From NCBI GenBank assembly GCA_944990035.1, contig CALYLX010000060.1, positions 248,001-312,000 on the forward strand: a stretch of DNA of 64,000 bases. Reading direction: 5' to 3'. Shown here in pieces: positions 12,301 through 23,229 of this stretch; the stretch's first letter is position 1, and the number at the start of each line of letters is the position of its first letter. Source of the stretch: Clitopilus passeckerianus. Taxonomy: Eukaryota; Basidiomycota; Agaricomycetes; Agaricales; Entolomataceae. The position numbers were made by a program, and so were the translations under genes. Below the pieces are notes generated by a model. It made no database searches and was not told the DNA's origin. It saw only the letters and a program-made list of their open reading frames with translations.

Positions 12301-13677
12301 AGATTTGCCTCAGCATCGGATGATCACTCCGTTCGCATATGGGAGTGGAAAAACACTTTCCCTCTCTTCGTTATCCGTGATCATTCGGACAGGGTCCAAT
12401 GTGTCGCATTTTCGTCCGATGGATCCCGCATTGCCTCTGGGTCCTGCGATCAAACGATCCGATTATGGGACACAAGCACTGGCTCTTCCATTGCCACCCT
12501 TAATGGGCATTCTGGCGAAGTCTCGTCGCTTGCATTCTCAAGTGACGGCGCCATGTTAGCCTCTGCCTCAGGCGATCGCAGTGTCCTCCTATGGAACCCC
12601 CAAACCGGTACCCAGATCGCCACTCTTGGCAGGCATTCGAGCCATATTAGGTCGGTAGCCTTCTCGAACGATGGATCAAGAGTGGCGTCAGCCTCGGAAG
12701 ATCATTTGGTCCAGCTATGGGATGGTCGGATAACCACTTCAACCCTCCCAGTCGACAGCCACTCCAGTATCGTGGCTTGGATATCCTTCTCACCCGATGG
12801 CTCAAAGTTCGCAACAGCGTCTGCAGATCACAGCATCCGCATATGGGACGGCGAATCAGGGGCTCATACGACCACCATACACGGTCACTCCGACCTGGTC
12901 AGGTCTGTTGCCTTCTGCGGCGACGGATCTAAACTAGCATCGGGCTCCCATGATCAGAGCGTTAGGCTCTGGGATGGTGTAACAGGCGCTCACATCGCCA
13001 CATTGAACGGGCATTCTGACCGAGTCATCTCCGTCGCCTACACATATGACAGCTCGCGAGTTGCATCCGCATCCAATGACTACACCATTCGTCTGTGGGA
13101 TGGACGATCGGGAGAACTTCTTGCGACTCTTGAAGGTCATACCAAGTGGGTTATGACTGTTGCCTTCTCAAGGGATGGCTCACGACTCGCATCCGGCGCT
13201 TTCGACGACACCGTTCGCCTCTGGGACGGCCAGAGCGGAGCTCCCATTGCCACTCTGACCGACCATTCGAACAAGATCAACTATGTCACCTTCAATGGTA
13301 GTTCCGTCATCGCATCCGTTTCCATCGACAAGTCTGTTCGTTTCTGGGAGGCCCAAACAGGCTCGCACATCTCAACTTTCAGCAGTGAAGCATTTGCGGT
13401 TCTTTGCATCGCCTTTTGCTTTGATTCTGAAGACGAAGCCTCAGAATCTGACCGAATGTTGATGCTAGTACGGCGTTATAAACCGGGGCTCACGGGCCTT
13501 GTTTCTGTGAAGCAAACGGATGGAGGAGACTTCATTGTGACCCCGTTTTGCTGGTTCCCTCCCCAATTGGTGGTTGGCGCTTCTTTCACGAGCAACCGAT
13601 CTGGCTCCAGGGTTGCAGTCGGGTGCAGAACCGGGCGTACACTTTTACTAGATACATCAGCGCTTTTCTTGACATGA
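9364..13677 (+). CDS. NACHT-WD40 NLR-type receptor (1381 aa, 4 exons)
   Basis: Exons 9364-9609, 9669-9908, 9963-11576 and 11632-13677 join in phase (introns 54-59 nt) to 1381 aa. Residues 1-190 are a Ser/Thr/Pro-rich, unrecognised N-terminal region where an effector domain would be expected. The NACHT domain has Walker A GVAGIGKTT (about 219-227), Walker B LLVIDALDEC (about 319-328) and the sensor-like FTTSRPEW (about 353). A helical region runs to about 700. Twelve WD40 repeats follow (about 782-1290), plus a degenerate thirteenth. Fungal proteins of this architecture include the Podospora HET-E/HET-D incompatibility proteins; NACHT drives nucleotide-dependent oligomerisation and WD40 repeats recognise ligand. 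All core motifs are intact. It converges on the eEF2-like gene. An extra 5' exon cannot be excluded. Confidence 0.88.
11875..13386 (+). repeat. Twelve tandem WD40-coding repeats, ~126 bp each
   Basis: Each repeat encodes about 42 residues running from GH(S/T)..V..VAFS..G..LAS.S.D.T(I/V)RLWD to the next GH dipeptide. All twelve lie in the last exon. Conserved stretches such as RLWDG, SVAFS and GAHIATL recur closely between repeats 2, 3, 5, 9, 10 and 11. Differences concentrate at positions next to the GH and after the WD dipeptide. This pattern is known for fungal NLRs whose repeats exchange by recombination. Confidence 0.8.
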
Positions 13678-14009
13678 ACCTCTCGTACGTTTAGCTCGGG
13701 TCGGTTTGGTGCTATGCTACGATTATGTTCAGGTCTATAAGCGTTTAGCCTCGGTATCTGAATATTATGGGAGAGGGTCCCGTAGCTATAAGTAGGTTGA
13801 GATTAATCGACCAAAATTCATTTCCACTTCACGCAAACGTAATTACGTTCAAAATTCAATAGATACGGAGTGAGAATCAATTCAATAACGTGCCACACGC
13901 CCCCCATGAGTACTGGGCCCAACACCCTTCAGTCCTGGCATTCAATGGTCCTTTTTCTCGTGGTTACTTGCACTAGGGATACAAATTTAAGTGCTAATCT
14001 ACAAAACCA
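13678..14009. other. Intergenic between convergent genes
   Basis: This short 3'-3' spacer separates the NLR stop (13677) from the eEF2-like stop (14010). It is AT-richer than its neighbours and should hold both polyadenylation regions. No ORF of note is present. Confidence 0.5.
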
Positions 14010-17000
14010 CTACAAGATGTCGTAGGGAGTGTAAACTGACGACGGTATCTCAGGCTACAGACGCAAAATTGCCATGAGCACTGCTATTTGCCACGATTAG
14101 GACGCAGACAACACACCTTAAGGCCTTTCCACTTGCGAATCCCAAGGACAAGCTCCTCGAGCGCACTACCCTTGTCAAAAGGTGCTATTGAAAGAACCAT
14201 AAATTCCGACGAGATAGAGAACCCCGGCTGTACTTACACCCGTCTATGACTTCCCAGCGATCAAAGATACATTGTGAAGTAGCCTTGCCGTGGGTGATGG
14301 AACGCAAACCATCTTCAAAGCCGAATGATTCCGCTATGGGGAGGTAGGCTTTTACTGTACGTACTGGTGTTCCAATTCCACGTCTCCAAACTTCGCTGCA
14401 GACATGTCCGCGACGTTTGTTCAGGACACGTTTAACGCCGTCGACGGCGCTCTCGGGACATTGTATTTCAACTAGGGTGCAGGGTGAGTACTGATTACCT
14501 GAGGAATCATCTCAGAAAGAGAGCAGATACATACCAGTATAAATCGGCTCCTGCATACCTGGTTCTGCCAGAAGACAGGCGGCGTAACATGCTCTACGTA
14601 GGGCAGGGATGATCTGTCCACCTCCACGATGAATTGCATCACTCATAAGCTAATGATGGCCATATGAGTCTTCGCTACCGCCAAGGTAGACAACTAAAGC
14701 AGGGAAGAACTCTCAACGTACAGTAACATCCATAATGTTAATGCTGACCCCTCGCATACTCTCCTCACAAAGGACACCCTCTTTGGTCGCCCACTGAAAT
14801 GCGGCAATTGACGAATCCTTGATCTCGTTCAGATACTGTGTGCCTTTCGTAGTATCAACCAATACGTTAGGCCCCGTCGTATCAGGACCAAAACACCATA
14901 TCTTCCTAGCTTCGACGACATCCCATCCATATTCATCAGCAAGCACATGCGCACGAGATTTGAAATCGTCACGAGCGTTGACCTCGCCAAGTTCAATAGC
15001 CTCGGTGAGCTTCGAGGAAAGGGGAAGAGCTTTAGCGAAGATACGGGTGTGCCTGTTTGCGGTCTTGGTTGTGGCGACAATACGGGACTTGGCTTTGACT
15101 GTCTCGCGGTAGGAAGCGAACGGGTGAGATATCTTCAACTCGACACCGTCGCCGGCGAGGTCGGATTGGAGAGCCTAGTAATTATGATTAAGGATGTGAG
15201 ATACGCAACAAATCAGAAAGATAGCTAGACTGACCTTCAACCGAGTATCCAAATGAGATTCCCCCATACCCGCAACAATGTGTTCACCCGTCATGTCCGA
15301 CACCGAGGTTTGCAAAGCTGGGTCAGACTTTGAGAGATGCTTGAGAGCTTCGACGAGTTTTGGAAGATCGGAGGCCTGTTTGGGTTCAACAGCGACCTGG
15401 ACAACGGGGTAGATCGATAGCTTTATGGGTCTGATACTGTAAGTGGTTTCCGAAGTCGTCAAAGTGCCGCTGTGGAGCAAGAACTGGTCGATGCCGAGTA
15501 ATCCAACAATATTGCCAGCAGAACAGAACTCAATCTCGGTGGGCTGGACGGAGGAGCCCATGATTACGATACCCTCGATGGACTTGTTGGTAAAGAGGTC
15601 GCTGTTAACATTGAACCGGCGGCGCATCTCGCCTGGGACGTAATCTGGGCCTTGGATGCCGACCTTAGACCCCGTGGAGACGGTTCCGGAGAAAACGCGA
15701 CCAAGAGCGTAGAAACGGCCCTTCTCGGAGGTAGACACCATTTTGGAGATGTAGATAACAAGTGGGCCGGCAGGATCACAGTTACGAATAGCCATGAAGG
15801 ATTCGTCATCCAGAGGGCCTGAATAGAGCGTCTCGACACGATATGACTGAGCCATGGAAGGAGAGGGTAAGTGAATGGCAATCATTGGCAAGAGAGCCTC
15901 GTTGATAGGTAGGAACTTCCTCATGACGACGTTAAAAAGCGCCTCGCCGCGGAGGTCGAGCTCTTTAGAAGTGAGCTGGATACCTAGCTTTGTTATAATG
16001 GGTAAGATAGTGTCAAGGTTAGAGGGGTTCATGGCCGCGTTGAGGATCTTGAAGATGGGGTCAAGAACGAACATGTTGAAGGCGCGCTCGAGAGGCCGAC
16101 CATCGTCGTCAGTAGACCTAGTGGTCCACTTCTTGGTCGAGGTGTTAAAAAAGTTGTCACCCCACAACTTTGATATTATCTTGTGTCTGTCAATGCCGAA
16201 CTGCTTGGAATACCGAGCAGCAAATCGATCAAGAGTCCAGCCCCATCCGTAGAGTCCTGCGCAGAATGCCACAGTACCCTTTGCAGGAGAAACACGAAGG
16301 TCGCCAAGAGAAGTTGGTAGGAAGTGAGAAGGGGATGTGGATATAGCGAGGTTAATTTCATCGATAGTTGTCAGGAATGATTGGTAGAGGGATTCCTTGT
16401 CGGCGTTATTCTGGAGTGCCGCGTCGAGTTTGTTGATGACGACGACAGGCCGGAGGCGTCCTCGGATGGCATGGCGGAGGATAATTTCTGTCTGAAGCCG
16501 GACACCTTCGGTGCAGTCGACAGTGAGGATCACACCATCGGTGATGTGGAGAGAAGCTGCAGCATCGAATGAAAAGTTGGGGCAACCTGGTGTATCCAGG
16601 ACGTTGATCAAGAACTCGGTACCTAGAAGGTATTCGGATACGTAAACCTGGTAACTGTGATGATATAGAGTGATCTAGGCCAATCACTAACTGACCGTTT
16701 GTCCCCTGCTTTTCCTTAACAGCCAAAAGGTCGTATATATCGAGGTCAAGGTACATCAACGTTGGCTTCGCGTGAGGCGTCGGCAAGGTGGCTCCTTCAG
16801 CATTGTGATCATCCACGAGATTCGGATTATCTCCCACCTTCAAGGAGGCGGAAGGTGTAACGCCGGATTTTGATGCCAGAGAGCCCACGAGAGTGGACTT
16901 TCCATGGCTAGCTGGAATGTTGACGTCTATCAGAGTTGCCCTCGGGGAGAAGACAGTGAAGAGAACTTACAGTTTCCAATGACGCAGACATTGCGCAGGT

Positions 17001-17016
17001 TCGCGGGATGGCCCAT
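14010..17016 (-). CDS. Divergent eEF2 paralog (translation GTPase-like, 854 aa, 8 exons)
   Basis: Exons: 16971-17016, 16696-16911, 15235-16622, 14722-15174, 14535-14649, 14238-14471, 14117-14184 and 14010-14054. Every phase fits, giving 854 aa against about 842 for fungal eEF2. Domains II-V are well kept: [64 protein letters not shown], the diphthamide-loop [12 protein letters not shown] with His708, and [13 protein letters not shown] at the end. The G domain is altered. G1 is GNSSHGKST instead of AHVDHGKST, switch I has lost the RGITIKST core, and switch II reads DTPGCPNF, with Cys101 where eEF2 has the catalytic His. G4 NKLD (151-154) remains. The open frame over eight exons argues against a pseudogene, but efficient GTP hydrolysis is doubtful. 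The start at 17016 is the first ATG in frame; an upstream coding exon is possible. Confidence 0.85.
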
Positions 17017-17870
17017 AAGGTGGCAGATCTTGTCTGTGGGACATTGGTATGCAACCAGCTCACAACTTTTGAGTGCGAGCCAGGTGCAAGCACCCGTTCC
17101 AATTACTTGCCTATGCTCAAATCACTGTGGATCAAAGGATTTAGTATATATATGGTTGGTACCTACGGAATGTGGGCTTACATCATGGGTGAAAGAGAAT
17201 TGGCGACTCCGATGTCGTCAAACCAGCGTTTCCAATGAACAGCGTTCAATTTTGTGTTGATAATTGTTTTCCACGCATTAATGGCCGAGATACTGTGAAT
17301 TTTGATCTTATCGATCTTATCTCTAGCTTGGCCAAATGCGGCCCCGAGTATAGCCACCTTTGTTGCTCCTGCCTCTCGCTTCGTTCGCCGTTTCTTGTCT
17401 GTCCAAAGTCTGAGGTCTGGCACTTTACGGGGCCAAATTCCATCCTAACAGTCGAGTCATTGAGCTATATCCACTCCGTCAGCTAACAGAGGAGGACGTC
17501 GACCAAGTTCAATTTTGCTGGAAGTTGACGAGGCTGAGTACGCCTTCGCTTGAGTTCCCATGTGTCCCCGACCTAACCTCTTTCCAGAGCATCCATGATA
17601 CCATACTCTTCAAAATGCCGACCTTATCGTACCTCCCCTCAATTATATCCTACTTCCATCTCAAATAAAACGCGGGGCTATGTTGCCTGAACGGACGTAC
17701 TCTCCGGGAGAATGTTCGAAGCGACGGACGCCAATGAGAAGATCATCGATCATGGCTAGTACTACAAGCTTCAGGTGAGCTCCGTAAAATGATGCTTCAC
17801 GCTGCCAAGGTCTGAGTCATTTATCCAGGGCAGCTCTTGTGTTCAAGATGTATCGGGGTTAATTATTACT
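17017..17870. other. Intergenic upstream of the eEF2-like gene
   Basis: This holds the 5' region of the eEF2-like gene and the left border of the tandem array. The minus-strand ORF 17178-17423 (Lys/Arg-rich, 81 codons) has no recognisable domain. Confidence 0.35.
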
Positions 17871-17891
17871 CATGGCTGACACTTTATAAAG

Positions 17892-17943
17892 TTGTACTTG
17901 CGATGATGGGACCGTCTACGAGAATTATGGTATAGGCGCATAG
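17892..17943 (+). pseudogene. Solitary exon 2 of the secreted-peptide family
   Basis: After the family's intron end (CTCATGGCTGAC..TTTATAAAG) comes an exon 2 encoding C-T-C-D-D-G-T and a stop at 17941-17943. No exon 1 is found upstream. The downstream flank (CCATTGCGTCGCCCAC, then CAACTCAAGACCGCTTCG at about 18040-18090) matches the 3' flank of the 34.1-kb decayed copy (34379-34425), so this is a true remnant of a peptide gene. Confidence 0.6.
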
Positions 17944-18232
17944 ATAATTCAGATTCTCATTCATTCGGGACCTTGGGTAGCACAGACTTAAATCTTTCTT
18001 GATCTGGTGTTATCAATTCATTCGCGAGTGTTTCAATCCCCATTGCGTCGCCCACACCTTCCCTCATCAGCCAACTCAAGACCGCTTCGATTCGAGTGCG
18101 ATGGTCCGACGGACTAAAGAGATGGAAGCAAATATGAACTCTCAGGCTGAAGGCCAAAACGCTGATAGATGCGTTAGCCACCGGTCTCAAAAAAGGACAG
18201 GGATAGAGGTACCAATAGAGTCTCCAGGCTCC

Positions 18233-19310
18233 CTAGCTTTTCGCAAGACCCGGAATTGGATCCGCTACCTTGCCAATGCGGTTCTTTGGTAAGAAGCACA
18301 GATTCCCTTCCATTTGATGTTCAGATAGTTGCTTGAGCGGAGAGAGGCAGGGAGAGGATCTGGGAATGGGGCTAAAATGGTACTGATGAGTGCTTGAGGA
18401 TAGGCCGTCTGACCGATGAAAAGAAAGGCGAAGGTCAGGAGATAACGCTGGGAGACTTGTGAGCTGTGGTTCGTAGATGGTCATGAAAGCACGCACCAAC
18501 AGCTTGAGAGTCTTCAAACAACCTGGCTTCTCGCCAAATTCATTTCTTATCCTTCTTCTCCGTACGACCTTTCTCCAGTAGGAGCGTAAAATTGATTTCC
18601 AGGTAGCAGGTTCTGCTGTTCGCACTCGTAGACAATCATACCTACTGGGAAAATGTTAGCTATAGACCTTGTACCATCGGGACAATCACATACTTACTGA
18701 GATTTCGGCCATGGTAAGTTTGTTCTTGGTGACTGTCTTCCTCCAGGTAGCAGATGTTATCCTCGCGGCACCTTCAACTACGCTCAAAAAGCAGGAGAAC
18801 AAGTAGAGGCTCTGGCAAATATGTGATGATACCAAAAATGGAGATCTATTTCTACAGTGGCGAGGTTAATTATAAAGAAGGAACAAGTAGGGAGAGGGTG
18901 GCAACTTACAACGAAACTATGTGGCCTTCCGGTTCAAATACCAAGTCCCACACCTCACTTTTATTGATGCTGTCCACATAAATTTAGTATGTTCCAGAGC
19001 GTAATGTATGCGGTATGCGTGGCATGCGTGCAGGTGCTTGCATACGTGCATTAAAGATGGTTGGTTTCACGGGGAGACTTAGTGCCTTGATAGCGATGTA
19101 TCATGCCTCATATGTAAAGCAAGGAGTGGCGAGTCGAGAAAGACGAAACAGGCATATTCCGCCATTGAGGATGAGGTGCAAGACGATACACGAATTGTTG
19201 ATCTGTGTACGGACGTCAGCTTCCGACCTCCGAGATAAGATCGAATATTTGGATCTTATCGGACTTGCCATATTTGGATAGCCTAACAAAATCTCGACAT
19301 GGTGTCTTGA
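18233..19310 (-). pseudogene. F2 membrane-protein family remnant, unit 1
   Basis: The hydrophobic N-terminal segment INNSCIVLHLILNGG (near 19170-19215) matches NNSRILHLVLNG of unit 5. A downstream piece (RSYWRKVV.., near 18570) lines up with the YWR segment of unit 6. Frames are interrupted between these pieces and no full exon chain could be built. F2 is an unrecognised family with at least two hydrophobic segments. Confidence 0.4.
19232..19262. promoter_or_regulatory. GATA palindrome P1
   Basis: GATAAGATC (19234-19242) and its inverse GATCTTATC (19252-19260) are separated by 9 nt. It lies at the 5' end of the unit-1 F2 remnant. GATAAG is the core site of fungal GATA factors. Confidence 0.5.
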
Positions 19311-20378
19311 TCCATGCCGCACCTTTGTTAGATGCCTCCCACAGGGCTCTCCCTCCCCAACCAAGTGCATAATCTTTGTCCAGCCGTAGAATAGCCCTTT
19401 CCCTATACATTCTAGACCATTTCCTCGTCTGAAAGTCCACACCAAATTGACATGATCACCAACTATAATGCATCCATCCATTTGTACGCGCCCGCCAATT
19501 TGAGATTTCGGGGTTCATCCTCCTTCTGGAGTTGAACTCCTCTAAAATGAATATCTTCAATTTCTTGCGCTTCGCATCATCTGGAGCCCATAACGAGGGC
19601 CTTCAATCAATACATACTGAGCACTTACGAGAGCTCCGGATCCCTTTCATTTTCGAGGTGGTTCCCAGCTTTGCCCCAAAAGGTTTGGCACCTGTCAACC
19701 GATTGGTCACCGAGCACTGGTAAGTACCAGTGCATGCGTCAACGGAAAAATCTCCAGTCCAATATTGTGCTATCTTCCTTCCTTTCCTCGTCACTGACAA
19801 ACTAGGCTGATTACGGGAAGCTTTTCCTAAGGGTAATTTTGTCCGACTTTCTCCTCAGCTGCGTCACAGTGATGCAGCACATCCATCCCGTTGTTCCTTC
19901 TAGTTTACCGCTCACGACTTACAAAACAATGATGATTTGAGTTTCACACATGGCTTCGATCTCTGGCTTCTGTGCTGTTGACGTGATGCGAAGGATTTTC
20001 CTGAGAGCTATGCCCGCTGTGACGTCTTACTCTGCCTTGGCCCTGGTCCTCCTCAGAGCTGATCATTGATCTTCATATGTACGGTCTGATGGGAGTGTGA
20101 GCGTTCGTGCATTCTTCCTGAAGCCCGGGGTTATCTCATATGATGCTACGGGATGAACTAGCGACTATGCTGCGGCATGAGGTGTGTTCTCGATGCGCTC
20201 CATGATTTCCGTATGCGAGACAGATCCCCTGTCAGGCCGCTACATCAAGAAAAGTTTGGGGGCTGTATCATGATTGGCAGGTCGTGATAATTGTTTTCAT
20301 CCGTCACCGTGACCTCGACTCTCCACAAGCATATATGAATCGTTACAGCCGGTTTGCAGCTCGTACCCAGCTAAACCG
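19311..20378. other. No supported gene; upstream region of the first array 7-TM gene
   Basis: Short ORFs at 19532-19723 (+) and 19603-19800 (-) overlap each other and show no domain. The last ~100 bases should contain the promoter and 5' leader of the 7-TM gene starting at 20379. Confidence 0.35.
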
Positions 20379-21707
20379 ATGGTTACATATATCTACGCTC
20401 AACTTGGTTCAACACCAATAGATTGGCCCACTGAGTATGCCACAATGTACTGGACCCTTTTTGCGGGCTTCTCTGGTGAGGGCCATTTGCACATTCACAT
20501 AAACGTACTCATCAATTTCTCTAGGATTGGCTGGGGCCCTATTGTGCACCTCAGCATACGTTTTCCGGTGCGCATATAACAATACACCCTTCGACTCGTT
20601 TGTGACTAATATCATGGAAAGGATGCGCCCCGAACGCCACTTTGCTTCCTGGATGTTCTTCTGTGCAACGTCTCTGGGCCTGATCTTGCTTATGACGTAC
20701 AATTTGGTCCAAACTATCTATGGATGGTTGGACTTCGCAGATTTAATTTGCGTTCGATTTCAAACAGGAGCAAAATGTATTGAGATGTGGCACGATCAGA
20801 GGTGGAACGAGAGCCTGGCAATCATACAAATATTGCTGGTAGCTATGGATCCTTCACTTTATACTATTATTAAACAGACTAAACCACCGCTAATGATCCA
20901 GACTCTCCTGAATGATACAGTAATCATCTACCGTGCAAATTCAATATGGAATCGTGCTTGGATCACGGCTGTCTTGGTCCTGGCTTGGACAACAACATGT
21001 AGTGCGTGGAACGATTCTCGAAATTATCGTCCACCATTCTCAACTAACTGCCTGTACGTATTAGTGGCGGGTATTCTGTTCATCGCGATGTTTCAAAGAG
21101 GTGAAATGGCGCACCAGATGCCTGCTAATATGGTCTCTTTGTACATTTACGAATACCTTTTCCTTGCAATGTCTCTTTTTTGTAACATAATCACCACTGT
21201 GTTGGTCGGTGCAAGGCTCTGGTACGCTGTGGCCTTTAACCTAGATCTTTTTCGAACGTCAACTAACAGTACGCCTCACCAGGCTTCATCGTAGATTTCT
21301 AACCGCAACACTGGGCTTCCAAAAGGCTAGAATAACTCGAGCTCAAAAGATCCTGTTCTTGCTGGTAGAATCTGGCTCCGTGTATTGTGTGGTACAGGTG
21401 CGTCTCAATCATAACGGCCATAAGCGTGGCTAGAATATTTATCAGTTAGGTCATACCGTCATTACGGTCCTGTCAGGGCGAACTGCGATCTTGACTACCA
21501 GGGCAAATATTGTCCAGTTCGTGTTCACTTTGATATCTGTGAGTGCCGCCGTGCTCCCAGGGTTGAGCGCTCCCTGATAACCTCCGACATTCAATTTAGG
21601 GCATCTATCCTGCCGTGATTTGCACTCTTTTGAATATTCAAGTGGTTTATCCCGAAGTTCAGCATCACAGCATCATGCAGCTTACTATCCCTCAATCGAA
21701 CCGTTAA
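20379..21707 (+). CDS. Array 7-TM membrane protein A (309 aa, 8 exons)
   Basis: Exons 20379-20475, 20525-20567, 20622-20838, 20902-21001, 21065-21221, 21283-21397, 21446-21538 and 21600-21707 all join in phase to 309 aa. Hydrophobic segments include LAGALLCTSAYVF, WMFFCATSLGLILLMTY, TLLNDTVIIYRANSIW, WITAVLVLAW, YLFLAMSLFCNIITTVLVG, ILFLLVESGSVYCVVQ, IVQFVFTLIS and IYPAVICTLLN. The protein starts with the family signature TPIDW. Exon number, phases and several exon lengths (97, 43, 100 and 115 nt) are shared with the minus-strand paralogs at 24.6 and 28.7 kb, which supports the model. It is the only copy on the plus strand. The family is GPCR-like in topology, but no known receptor motif identifies a ligand. 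Confidence 0.78.
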
Positions 21708-22276
21708 ATCTGGGGGATCATCGATTAGAACTGAATTCTAGAAGACTTTCGAGGTTCAAATAAAAAAACTGAGAGATCAAACTTCGTCTACGTCATTCTC
21801 GCTACCTCTTCCCAATCATCATCATAGCTAACTCCTGCGGAACATTACGGAGAAGGAGTCGTAAAAAGGCTGTTGCGTTCTATGACGCCCTAGTATCGCC
21901 CAAGTACTGCTGAAGTTACACGGGAAACCCTGGAGGAACTTTGGGCTGAGATGGCGGGACGTTCAGAGGAAGACCTACATAACAAACTCCTCTCCTTCAT
22001 CCGTCACCTACTAGGCCTGACCTAGATGAGCGTTACAGTGGAATTTGTCAGTTTTGGACATGGAACTAGAGAGCTATACCACCTCTTACCCATAAGTTCG
22101 GCCATGCGAGGCAGGTTGACTACAGTTGGCCGAGGATGTTGACGAATCGAAGCATGCTATGCAGAAAAGACTGTTTTATGGAATCGGGTGAGCAACGCAA
22201 AGATCCGCGAGAGTGTTTGTATAAGAACTTACCCGATACCATTTCGTACCCTATTACCCATTGACAAGAAGAACGT
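21708..22276. other. Intergenic
   Basis: No ORF or repeat that I can name is present. It separates the 7-TM gene A from the convergent F2 copy of unit 2. Confidence 0.35.
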
Positions 22277-23229
22277 CTATTGAGATGCCCCGCTTCCGAA
22301 GGTCGAGGTCCTCGTTGCCCACAGCTTCATCCGCCTCATCACCTCCCAGTCTTGGAGTACCCGCAAACATCCTTCCATAGCATCGATGTAAAGACGATAT
22401 ACCCATAATTGAAGAAGTCCAATAGCTGTGGGGTTATACTGGGTTGACCACGAGGAGGGCGAGTGCGATGGGGTAACGACGGCCAGCAAGTGGGGATGTG
22501 TGGCCGTTCCTTGAGGATAGATCGTGCCACTGGTGGTGGTGACAATGTCTATGGATGAGGCGTAAGCGCCAAAGAAGTAGCCCTGGAAAACATCCGCAAA
22601 ACACACAAGAGATGTACCAAAAGCGGGCCAGTTTTTCACCAAATTCAGAACACAATCATCCACGTCCAGCACCTTGCGGACAGCGCTTTCACAGGCTAAG
22701 ACTTTGGAGTTTGGATAGTTGTTGTAGAAGTCGCCAGCGCCTGGCCTTCGAATACTACCATGACCACGTAGTTGTGAGCGGCTCGGCCGTAAAAAAACTT
22801 GTCGTGACTCGTGGCGCTTTACGGCGGTATCCCTTAAGTTCCACTCTCCTAAAAGCGCACCAAGAGAGCCAATGAGAGTGAAGAGATTATGCAGAGCCAG
22901 AGGCACATTCCATGGCGATACGAAAAATGGGGACCATTCTTGGGTACTATGACGAGGTTAGAGAGGGAAGAAGTCGGGGGGACGGCAACGTACAATGTGG
23001 AGACGAGTCATCCAGCTACCCGCGCCTTAGGCTAGTCAAGATAGTCCTCACATACCACACTCTGTAGCGTGATGTATGCCTCGTGGGTAGTTAGTGTTGT
23101 GTCCTTGATGGTAGAGGATTCGAGAATCATTAATGCCTGTTGACATGGACTTCCAGAAGAGAATAGGTTTGCGAGATAAGATCGGATCTTATCTCCGGGC
23201 AGCCAAACGAGGAGACATAGCATAGCCAC
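22277..23229 (-). pseudogene. F2 membrane-protein family copy, unit 2 (best preserved, status unclear)
   Basis: The start region overlaps the conserved GTGGCTATG context at about 23229. Exon 1 spans the GATA palindrome (frame GDKIRSYLANL) and ends near THEAYITLQSV at a GTATGTGAG donor. Further segments: a tiny exon (LDDSSPH), a hydrophobic one (VPLALHNLFTLIGSLGALL), a region ending VLNLVKNWPAFG before a GTACATC donor, and SSIDIVTTTSGTIYPQGTATH. Each has a counterpart at the same place in units 5 and 6. I could not join all exons without a frame conflict near 22800, so it may be a decayed or mis-modelled gene. The function is unknown; hydrophobic segments suggest a membrane protein. Confidence 0.4.
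23173..23195. promoter_or_regulatory. GATA palindrome P2
   Basis: GAGATAAGATC and GATCTTATCTC form a perfect 11-bp inverted repeat around one G, the most perfect copy of the series. On the minus strand it lies within the first predicted F2 exon, about 35 nt after the ATG. Confidence 0.6.

Noticed and set aside
19232..19262. GATA palindromes as rho-independent-type terminators or CRISPR-like repeats
   Set aside because: They are spaced by kilobases, lack regular spacers, and sit at gene starts in a eukaryotic genome, so neither reading fits.
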